From assembly GCF_000485595.1 (NCBI RefSeq), contig NW_014577663.1, positions 94,690 through 129,699 of the forward strand: a stretch of 35,010 nt of DNA, read 5' to 3'. Position 1 is the first letter of the stretch; each line of letters opens with the position of its first letter. The position numbers and the translations under genes are program-made. The notes beneath the pieces were generated by a model, which saw only the letters and a program-made list of their open reading frames with translations, did no database searches and had not been told where the DNA came from. This stretch comes from Priapulus caudatus (Eukaryota > Priapulida > Priapulimorpha > Priapulimorphida > Priapulidae). Of the stretch, positions 9,149-21,100 are shown piece after piece.

Positions 9149-12100
9149 ATGTTTGCGCAGCAGTCGGAGATAAAGAAGATAGAGTTTCTTGAACATGCTA
9201 AGCAGGCACGGGAGGGGCGAGCCAGCGAGAAGAAGCGTGACGATTCTAGTGTCGTCATACAGGTGAAACACGGTTTGTTTACAGCTGTAAATATGTTGGT
9301 CTAAAGAATAGTCAGAATTTGAAATTTTGTGCTGCGAGTAACTGCGCATGCTCTGCGTGAACTACCGGGCAAAATCTATTGATAATAATAATGAACCATG
9401 TGTTTGTGGCCAAAGCATTGCTAAATTGAACAAAGTGTGCTGTAAGCTCATAAATTAAAAAAAACTTCCAGACAAGGTCCTATAAATTCTTGGTGGGTGG
9501 GGGGCTCTAACCCAAACTCACAACATAACATCATAATACAACATAATAAGGATTTCTGTAAAAAACTGAAAGCATGAAAAATCTTCTCGTATAGGCATGT
9601 GTCCGTGGTTTCCTGACCAGACGACGCTTGCATAATGATGTGCGACAGCTGTTTGATTCAACCATGTATGCATGCAATAACACGGACAAGAAACTAATGC
9701 TAGAACCAGGTATCAATTTGTCTTATCATATGAATTGGTGAAGTTTGTATAGGCCATAATTGAGATGTAAATTAACCAATCATAGTTTCTGGGAGCCATA
9801 GTGCTACTCTGTAGCAGTAATAGTTAACTGTTTGCACTTTACTCATTTCAGCAATGGACATCTACAGACTGATAAAGAAGTTTCTGTTTGTGTATGATGA
9901 AAAGCGTGATATAGAGGTAAGAAACTGCTTCTCCTGATGTAGTCATAGTGGTTATGTGCTATTATTTATCGGTGACTTATATTCGCATAGAGTGATAGGC
10001 CCCACTGATCTGTACTGAACTGAAATGAAAATTTTATCTGACATTTTTTAGTAAAACCTTTCATCCCAATTGAGAGTTAAGAATTTGATAATGGTAAAAA
10101 TTAAACAAAATAATTGCATGAATTATATGTACCCAGGGCCGACAATAGTACATTTGGTTGTATTTTGTATATTACCATTATCATCCTCAGAGACTGGAGC
10201 TCCTGTGTCGGTACCTGGTGGTGAGCATGGAGTCAGACAATGCAAAGGATTGCTACGTGTCTGTGGCACTGAATAAAGAGCATGTGTTGTGCTGGATTAG
10301 ACAGCTAAAGTGCCTGCTGTGGCTTTGTTGTCAACAACTCAACACTCTAAAGGTATAATAAGATGCAAAGTGTGAACCAACATGTTGCTTATATTGATAT
10401 AAATTTAACATTACCTAAAGGCACCCAAGTGTTTACTAGTGGTAGTCAGAGTGCCTACTGTCGGGGTCTGTGCATATGGTGGGAAGCCCTGTGTGCATAC
10501 TGACAAGAGTTGGGTATGGTTACATTTGTGTGTACTGAACTTGTTTCGATATTCAAACTTCTAGCCCGACAATCCGAATAGTGCCAAGTCCATCAACCTC
10601 TACCTACATGTACTGGTCACATTTACAAGCACTTCTAACTGGAAGCTACTACGGACAAAGTCTATGGAACCGCTGCGGCCTAGCATGAACCAGCTGTGTA
10701 ATAATGTGATGGGGTACCTACACCAACAGGGAATGTACTCTGTACTGCAGGTATATATTATATCACCAGTGGCGGATCCAGGGGGGCAAAGGGGCCGGTT
10801 GCCCCCCTAGAATTTTCAGGGCAAGGGTATTTTAGCCTAACACCCTGCCCTTCGGGCGCTTTGTGCCCTTGAGCTCGCATGATTTGCCCCCCCCCCCAGC
10901 ACGATTTGCCCCCCCCCCCTTCCCAGAATTCACTTCTGGATCTGCCAGTGGTCACCTTTCCTCTGTATTAAAATAATCTGTGCTGTACCCTGTACTAACT
11001 ATAATATTGTTATATATCACTGATTGTAAATATTGTATTATATTTACTAGTTTTTTTTGTAGTGATTATATTCTGCATACTTGCTTCTGTATGTGAGTTC
11101 GTTTTCAAGTAATCTACAATGTTACTAAATTTACTGCTGCATGATAATGTTATTCATTCATTCATTCATAATAACCATATCATTATTCATATATTTATGT
11201 CTTTTATATGTTATAGGAGCTGTTAAGTAAGGGATTGGCAAGATGTAAGCCATGTCTAAAGCATGCAACTCTGTCTGCTATCATAACTCTGGCACTCAGG
11301 TATGGCCAGTTGAACGTTGTATTTTTCTAGCTATAGGATCACATGTCTACATAGCAGATAAAAATATAGTGAACGCCAGTTGAGTTCAGATGCTAGTAAC
11401 TACATGCACACGTGGTTAAGGTAGATTTGTGTTATGTTACAGACCTCTGGTTGCAGCTAGTTTGTCTGACAATCTGATCAGTCTGTTTGTTCTTCACATT
11501 CTGTCGGTGCCAGCTGTGGTTCAGCACCTCTCCACAACAGCACCAGAGGTAACAACACACAAGCGTGGTTCACACCTGCAGTGCTAAGCTTAGTCTGGCT
11601 GGCCAGACTACATCAAGCCCTCGCCCTACCCTTATTCTCATTCTTACTCACATTCTAACAGCGCATACAGCTGTATGTGATCATTCTCAACTGAGTGATA
11701 TTGATCGTGTTTGGGTAAATTTTAGAGATACTGTTTTATTTTATTGCTTACTTGGAACTGAAAAATTGCAGTGATAAAGCTTGAATCGTTATCTGTGTGT
11801 GTGCGTGCGTGTGTGCGTGCGTGATGTAGCGCCATCAAATATTGGAGCAAGCACTGGTGAATCATGTATTGATTGCTATTTCAGTGCCTTGCTGTCTTCA
11901 TGTCCAATGGTCTGTTTAAGAAAAGTTTGGAGCTGCTGATATCAGAACAGAGCACACGTATCGTATTCAATTCACTAGAGGGGAATTATGCTCTTTGCTT
12001 ACTAGGTAATTGTACTTCGAGCGTAATGATGAAGAGTTTGTGTTTCTGATATTTCATCCTGTGCTTGTGTCACTCTCATGTCGTCTATGATACAGCTATA

Positions 12101-15100
12101 AGTAGACACTTTTTCACAAAGTAACGTTTACGTAAATAGACGTTTAGAGTTTAGTGATAAACTCGCTAACAACAAGTTTTGGTATGTTTTCTCATACCGT
12201 CTCTTCTAACTATGTGTGCTTACGAACCTATTTAATTTCTTTAATAAACTGATGATTTCTTAGATTGATTCTTTGTCAAGGTGATGGTTTGTGATGTCAT
12301 ATCATTTTTGACTCTTTGTATTCATTAGGTAACATCATACAGCTGGCGGATATAGAGAAAGAACAACTTCCTACAGTACTCGTTGAGTTTACTGTGGTTG
12401 TGAGTCGTTTGTTGGAGCGCTGCCAGAAGTACGTCGTCAACAAGAGATCTAACCTCACCCACTGGCACCCTGTACTTGGCTGGTTCTCACAGAAAACCGA
12501 CATCAGGTCTGTCTCCTCTATGCTAGCTCATCTTCTAGTACTCGGTGAACAGAATTAGTGAGCTGTCCCTAACCCGGGGGGGGGGGGGGTGTCACTCCAT
12601 ATATGTTGCATGGTAGGTATGGGCTGCGGGAGAGACCCCCATTTTCAACCCTAAACTTCCGTTCCAGTGCATTGCATTTTTAAGAATATCTCGTTCCACA
12701 GCATCACAAGTTTAGTTACCATGCAGATCTAAATTTCCCGTTCCGGAGACCCTAGTTTTTAAGGCACCCCTGTGCCACTGGTCATGGTGGTGGCCGTTGT
12801 TATCGTATCTGGAGCATTTTGGCCTTATTTTGGCCATTTTGCCAGGTTAGCTTTGTCAATTTGATCGTTCTGTATTTTGTTCCAGAGCATCCCACATTCA
12901 ACAAATATTAGTTTCAGAGACCTCCATTTTCAGGTCTGAGTTAGTTCCAGAGCCCCCCATTTTTAGCTCGCCTTGACATCGTCAAGATGAGCTATTGTTA
13001 TGGGGTGTCGTACGTCCGTCCGTCCGTCCTTCCACATTTGGCTACGGTCAACGATAACTCAAGAACCGTTTGACCCACATGTTTCAAATTGCATATAGTT
13101 GTTACCAAGAGCGTATAAAGGAGAGTGTACAACGGTGAAATGCTGAAACCATGTTGCAGTATTAGTCGAATTAAGAAACTTTGCCCATTTTATATTGATC
13201 ATCTGTCCTACCTTGCTAATAGTGAGCTTTCGTTTTGCACGACGGCTCGTTCTACGACGGATAAAAACCTGTGACCATACCGTCGGGCGTGCTGAGCGTC
13301 CGTCCTGCGGTAACTCGTTTCGATTTTCACGACGGCGACAAATTGGCCAATTTGATCACATGACCTTTTGTTTTGATCGCGCGTATCTTAAAAATGGCGA
13401 ATCTTCACCGGTTATGTCATTGTTACGTTTTGAATCTTAAAAATGTCAGTAACACTAACTGTAGATGTAATACTATAGACCTTTAGTATTATCTTAGTAA
13501 AAGACCATCATTAATCCACGCCTGATTATGATTTGATTTCAACATGGGCTGTCACCACCAAATAGTGGAAACTTACGGAATGCATACTCTCTCTCATTAT
13601 TGTGTCGCTTGCTTCAAAAGTTTGTGTCATCAAGTCATACAAATATACAATACATCAAAATGGCAAAGTATCCGTCAAAGTATGTCAAAGTATCCGTCGA
13701 TGACCATGCGCATGACCAGACGCATGCGCACCAGGCACAGCCTGGCTATACGTCGTCGTTCTCGGCACGACGGTGATTTACCCCGAGAACCGTCGTAGAA
13801 TCCTCAGGACGGATGGTACAGCAAGATCCGAGCATGCGCAGATGGTCCCAGTGTGGTTTTCACTGTCGTAGAATGATCCGTCGTGCAAAACGAAAGCTCG
13901 CTAATATAAAACAAACCGCTTGTCCCTACGATGAGATAATGAGCGGTGAAAATCTGGTATTTTCGCCGAAAACCGACTCGAGATCACACGGATCCGATCG
14001 ATCCCCTCGGGGTCCCTAACCCTGTGCCATCATTGCAGGTTACACGAGGCACTGCCCCACGTTGTGAAGCAACTGAGTCTACTGTGGAGTCACAACATAC
14101 TAAGAATCCTGTTTGCTGAGCTACTGGCCATCGAATCTCCCCCACACACCCCTACTTCTCCACTCCTCCCCATCACCGAGGAGCAGCATTCCAACAAAAC
14201 GCGAGGTAAACATTGTAGTATATGTAGAGAGCTCGGTGTCAGACTACAAGTATCTCTGGCCAACATGACTACATGCTAATCCTATCAAGGGCTCATATTC
14301 TCCCCAACCGTTGGGTTATAATCGTATCAGTGTACACTGGCTGCCTAGCACAATCATGCTGCACTATGAACTGCATGAAGCTCACAACAGCCACACACGG
14401 GGCGGATCTAGCTTTCAGGAGATGGGGGGGGGTGTGATATTTGAATGAAGGTGTGCCGAAGGCACGTGTTGCTAGGGTGGTCCAGGGGCGTGCACCCGTC
14501 CCACCTGGAAAATTCAGGCAGCTGTGTAGTCAGAGGGGAAATCCCCAGTTTCTATCATCCTGCAGACTGCTTTTTTTATTTTTGGCCCTATTTAACTAGT
14601 ATCATAACATTAGTCAGTGGCTGAACTGATCCGCCACTGCCACGCGCGTATTTACGGCAAAGTTAGCATGCTCTCGTGTGTATCTCTCGCAGACATCTTT
14701 CGTAAAGCATTTACGGTGAAGCAAAATGGACCCAAGGCTAGAAAACAGGAGCAGAATGAGTCGGTGATTGTCACCCTGGTCTGCACGCTGTACCAGACAG
14801 CCCTCAGCACTCTCACTCAGCTGAGATTGAACATACTCACAGGTAAAATACATCACTGGTAAATGACCACTTGCTAGTAAACATCGACGTGACTAAGTCT
14901 GAAAGAATAAGCCACGAGTGAGCTCAGTCATTTATGCCTACAGGGTTCTCTAAGCCTTTTCATTATAGCATGGTGGGTGCTGCCTTTACGGTCCTAGTTG
15001 CAAATCGACGAAGGCGGTTTGCATGCTAGGGGGGTCCGGGGGCTATGATATTTAGCATGGCGGCTATGATATTTAGAGTGGCGGGTGCATTTTAGGATGG

Positions 15101-18100
15101 TGGGGCTCGACGATAGCTCGGCGGGCCGCCAGGCTATAAGTGCTCTTGGAGAACCCTGGCCTAATATGATGCTAATAATCGACAAAATGTGTGTGTCAGT
15201 AGTTATTTGCTTTGTATTGTATGCCGGCCTCTGTGTAGCGTGTCTGAATACGCATTTCGTGTATTGGCCACTGGGAGGTGGATGTCTGTTTGTGTGTATG
15301 CCAGTTATCGAGTGTATATTTGTGCGTGCGTGCGTGACTGTGTATGTTTCAGGTATTGGCCACTAGTGGGGTGTATGTGAGTGTTTGTGTGTGTTCTAGG
15401 TATCAGTCACCACGAGTCATTACTGCCTAAGCTGTGGTACTACATTCATACACATGTGCGACTGAAGACTCTGCTAGAACAACTTAGTGGCAACTCCAGT
15501 TCATCACTGCCTGACTGCCAGGTGGTAATCCTATTCTGTGACTGCACCAGTCACCTGATAACGTAAGTGTGCTTGCTTGTTTGTGTAACATGTTTCATAT
15601 TCGCATGACAGCTGTGGTTGATATCTCAAGGCGCAAGTTAATATTATAGAAACGTGTCTGATATGTTTGATGTATAACAGTAAACATGTGGTTAATGACA
15701 TTATAGGTAGATTGGTATCGCAAGGAGGGTGACATGTGGAGAGTGTGTTGACATACATCAGCTGCGCGGTATTTCTATTTGCAGGATACTGGATGATGTC
15801 GAGATGTATGATCAACAGAGACCTTTTACACTGCAGAATCTTGTTGACATGGGTGCCTTCTTCAACCAACTCATCTTCCGTCTCGTCTGGAACAACATTA
15901 TTGGTAAGGTTCGTTTACTATATATGATAGTATGCTGTTAGATTGACATGTGTTCTTTGGGTGACCTCTATATTCTGGTTGCTATGTTTATGCCATAAAG
16001 AAGGTTTATATTAGAAGCATTAAAAGTAAACAACCCCTGAAGTTTAGGTAAAAGTGCTCTTTAGGAAATTATGTTGTGAAAAATTGTGAAATACTCCTAG
16101 CAATATTTCCTTCATTTTTTTGCAGTTGATCAGTACTTGCACAGTAATGATTAATTTTGATCATACGAAGTTCTAATACGTGTAATGTCTCAAATATCTG
16201 AAATAGGATGCTTTATTACCTTCCATGCACGTTGGTATATATCTTGTTGCCAAACTAACTGAGTACCATGATATTTGTTGCAGATGTGAAGGTGGTGGCT
16301 GTACACAGCCTGTTCATAGCCGCACACACTCTAACATCACTGCTGTATGAGAGAGACTGTAGAAGACCATATGCTCCGAAGAACCACTGGCTCATCAAGT
16401 GAGTACATAGTTTAAGTTAATAAACTGCTGAAAGTCTATACATGCCTAGTTAAACTCATGCAGATCCTGGCATCTGTCATCGTGTCTCATAACGTGGAGT
16501 AGCAGCTAATGTTGTTTTTAGGTCATAAAGCCTGGGACATCATATGAGCTTGATTAACACTGATGAATCTTGTGTAACATGTAATGTGTTGTTATAGGGA
16601 CACATAGCCTGGGACATTGTGGTATGAGCTTGATTAACACTGATGGGTCTTGTGTAATGTGTTGTGTGTTGTTATAGGGACACGAAGCCTGGGACATTGC
16701 TGGCTGAGCTGGAGAAGGGCAAGAAGACAGCAAGTCTTCTTCTACAGAAAACGCCTTTCATAATCCCACATAAGGAGGTACTCTAGATCAATATTGAAAC
16801 CAACTGTTAGCACGAGAGCCATGGATAATGTTTAGAGCATAAATTTACCCATTCAACTTCAATTCCTAGATGTTTACAGTTTTCTCTTTCCTTGAATGTT
16901 CTTTTTCTTTTCGTGGTAGTGAAAGCAATAGCTATGTATATACACTTTAATATAAATAAATATATATATCAAGAGTACATAATAGAGATACATATCTCCT
17001 ATTATCTACTCTTGATATATATATATATATATATGGTTTCATATATTATAATGTTTATTATATGGGTAATATATATTCGTACCTGCTTGCAGAGGGTAAT
17101 GCTGTTCCGTAAAGCTGTTGGTGCAGAGAGAACAGCGATGGGGTTGACTGAGTCCGTGTTCACCTCACCACAGTCGACGCTCATCTCTATCCATCGATCA
17201 CGTATCATTGAGGTGAGCTGGTCTTCTCTTCAGTGAGTGCATGTTGTGCAGTAACTCGACCCTATCATTTTATACTAAATGGTTGGTATGTACGTGGGTT
17301 GGATCGGTAGTTAGTTGGGTGGGTGGGGGTCACTGCGGTGGGTGTGCTGTTAGTTGGGTGGGTGCATGGGTACAGTTAGTATGACTTCAATGAGTCACTT
17401 GAGCAATTACAAATTATGAAACAGTTGGCTAAGCGCACACTCATGCCACATATTCATGGTTCAAACTGTGACATTGGCATTATTCGGTAATTTCTATTAT
17501 CTCCTCAATCTCGATAACTTTGAGAACACATACATGGAAGATAACAATTATATATTGTTGGTACTTTTTTGCAGGATGGGTACAGGCAGCTAGCCGCAAT
17601 TCCAGCACAGGCTCTTAAGGGTGTCATCCGGGTAAAGTTCGTCAATGAACAGGTAAAATAAACACTGCTGTGAAACGCTTATGAACTGAACCGATAATCA
17701 AAATGCTTCACTACACTAATAAACTAAACTGTGTTCTATACCTAAGTGAGAGTCACCGGCTTACGTGCGATACGTGAAAAACTACTTCGATTTCTATGAG
17801 CAGAACTGCAGCTGATAAATTTATGATGATTTTAGGATATAATATAATTGTTGTTTAATTGTGGGTTGTACATTCGTCGTTCATTGATTGTGGTTTTACA
17901 TGTAGGGACTAGATGAAGCTGGTATTGATCAAGATGGTGTCTTCAAGGAGTTTCTTGAAGAGACCATTAAGAAAGTCTTTGACCCATCTTTGAACCTGTT
18001 TAAGGTACTATCTTTAATTGTATCCCCCGCGACAAAGTCGGCGGCAATACTATGGTTTCACGTCTGTCCAGCCACTGCTCGCCGCCGCTCGTCGCCGCTG

Positions 18101-21100
18101 CAGACACTTTCCCTTCCGCTCTATAACTCGACCCTTAATTGACCTAGCGCGACCAAACTTGGTATACTTACACATCTTGGGGAGATGAGTTGTGTAACAA
18201 ACCTTTGTCTTTGTGACTTATTTCACTTTACCTACCTTGTACGTCCTTACGGAGATATTTCATTCATACTAGATCGCGGGGGATACATGTAGTTGGCGAC
18301 AACTGCCATTTCTAGTTAGTTATGGGGACTAGTATTACTCTTAGATAATTAATAGTTATTTCAAGATGACATTTCTTTTCCATTTTTTAGATGACCAGTG
18401 AGATGAGACTCTACCCATCTCCTACCTCCAGTATCCATGACAACCATCTTCATCTTTTTGAATTTGTTGGTAGGATGCTGGGGAAAGCGGTGTATGAGGT
18501 TTGTAACGATATCCAAGATAGTGTAGCATTACTCATCCCATTGATGATTTTGAACATGTATTTATTATGATGTGTGCATGGCATAGTTACTACTATAAGG
18601 CTCTACTGTTTTCAGGGTATTGTGGTTGAAGTTCCATTCGCCCCGTTTTTCCTGAGTCATGTTCTGGGCCACCACCACAGCTCTCGCTACAGCAGCATAG
18701 ATGAGTTGCCTTCACTGGACCCAGAACTGTACAAGAACCTGACCTACGTCAAGGCAAGTCTTAATTTCCTCACAGCTCGAACTCATGCGTTCTATCGCAG
18801 GGTTGTCACGAAGAAGTTATTGCCGGGTAAATTGATCGAGTGTAAATCTCATTGTAGATTTTGATGCGAAGACGTTTTGCTGTAGGGGATGCCCTAGAGA
18901 GAGAGAGAGAGAGAGAGAGTGCAGGACGTCAGTCGTGTACAGCATGTTAACGCTCATGTTCACTTGCAGCATTACGACGGTGATGTCACTGACCTAGAGC
19001 TGACCTTCTCGTGTGATGAGGATGTGATGGGTAAGGTGGTGAACCATGAGCTGGTTCCTGGCGGCAAGGCCATCGCAGTGACGAAAGAGAACATGTAAGC
19101 ATCACACGTGTTGATAACGCTGAGTAAAGCCTCTCGTGTCTACCAAATAAGCTTCACGATTCAGCTACATTTATTGTAGTAATCGTATGTGATCATGATT
19201 ATCAGAAATAAATGATGATCATGTGGATGACTATTATTATTATTATTATTATTATTATTACTACTACTATTATCATTATAATAATAATTATTATTATTAG
19301 TTCTGATGAATTATATGCTCTGAGAGGGAAAGCTAATAACATGATCTTTCTCTATATTTGCAGCATTTCGTATGTGCACATGATGGCTCACTTCCGCATG
19401 TACACCCAGATAAAGGACCAGACGAATGCATTCATACGTGGGTTCCGCTCTATCATCAATCCTGACTGGCTGGCACTGTTCTCTCGGGCTCCAGAATTGC
19501 AATGCTTGATCTCGGGCGATACAATGGCGATCGACTTGCATGACCTCAGGTGAGCGGCACAGTGCTGCCCTCTGCCATCTTATAATGCTAAAAATCTCTA
19601 TTGTAAAGCCTGCAGTGCCTCACGAATGCTATTTATATCACTGTTGTAAATTTACCAAAAGATAGCTAATAGTGATTAGATGAACCATTAGTAATTGTAT
19701 GTAATATTAGGTGTTTTTTTGCATCACTGTTTGAATTGGCTGTACAAGTGAGTTTTTAGCTCATCTGACATAGTCAGATGCAGCTTGTAGAATCGCATGA
19801 TCGTCCGTCCGTGCGAGCGTCCGTCCGCAACAGTTGGGCACAAATCTTAACCGCTCGACGTATGGTCACGATATTCGGGACATTGGGGGGAATCGTCAAA
19901 ACGAGTTGGGATGTTGAAGCTGGGGGTCAAAGGTCAAAGGTCAAGAGGTGTAAAAGAAGGGGGAACATTCCCTCCTTAACTTAAGGTATAGGGAGGAAAT
20001 GCAGAATTGCAGCACAAATCTAAACGGCTCGACCTACGCTCGTGATAGTCGGTGTATAGCATGATGGTAGGAAAAGCCATCACTGTGCCGAAATTGGAGG
20101 TCACAGGTCAAAGGTCAATGGGGCACAGGGAAGATTTTAGACATTTTCTGAGGACATGGTCTGACGGAGCGATTCAAAAACTTTTTGGTTTCAGCTGTGA
20201 CCTAGCATTTTTATGGCTTTATTGAAAGGACCATGAAATGTACTTTTGCTGACATGCGAAGAGTAAGTGTCGGATAACCTTTTGACCTCAAGAGGAGGGT
20301 TAAACATGGATTTGTTGACTGTTCAACAAGGAGCTGAACTGCTTTTGCCATTGGTGATGTGAGGCTAGCGTTGTAAGTTCAATTGCAAAGGCAAACTGTT
20401 TGTTGAACAAGGTTTACGCTCTTAAATCATATGATTTTCTAAAGCAGTCTGTATTAGCAACCTGAGTAGCACCTGTAATAGCAGACTGTAATGAACCGCT
20501 GAATGCTCGTGTGTGTAGGCAAAAACATGGGGGCAGCCACTTACGCATGCATGGGGGGTGAACTGCAACTATTCTAATCATAATTATTGCCTGGCAACCT
20601 GCAATGCAGATGATGTTAACTCACAGCTGAGCGAAATTCTCGCCTGCCTGAATATACTTGGATTTCAGACAACTCAATGGAGTGAGGTTATCACGCACGA
20701 GGGTGATGCCATCTTTGATTATTGATGACACTTGCACGCGCCATCTCGCGGCAACTGCTTTTTGCTATTAGAGCCCCTTCCACCGCGCCTCCCCCACTCT
20801 CCCCGCACCAACCACCACCCTACGATCGCGCTCGGCGCATATCCATGATAACATGTTAATATAGCGAAGTCATTAAAGTTACACAGCTGTATTTTATTAC
20901 TGTACTACCGGTATAGCAAAGCCTAGCTATCATAGATTGTAGATCTGTATTAGTAGTATCCTAGATATATGCTCTGAGCGCGAACGCGGTGATGGGAGGG
21001 TGCTCTTCATTCGTTTGCCAGTGAGTTTAGCATCAGAACACCTGCCGTCAGGTGAGCGCTGTCGCTCTGCGGCACTTGTTCGATTTCATGGCCATTGGTT

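Larger units (their letters stand above)
19758..20180. mobile_element. Repeat element with AGGTCA arrays in UBE3B intron 22
   Basis: Starts with the hairpin AGCTCATCTGAC ... GTCAGATGCAGCT and GTCCGTCC words, then CAACAGTTGGGCACAAATC. A related CACAAATCTAAACGGCTCGAC segment follows at 20010-20032, so the unit appears partly duplicated. An inverted fragment of the same family lies at about 32745-32800. Each unit ends in a GGTCA direct-repeat cluster. Confidence 0.65.

Noticed and set aside
18754-18864. Extension of UBE3B exon 20 through the open frame past the GC donor
   Set aside because: It would add residues absent from the family and any later GT donor would break the frame into exon 21.
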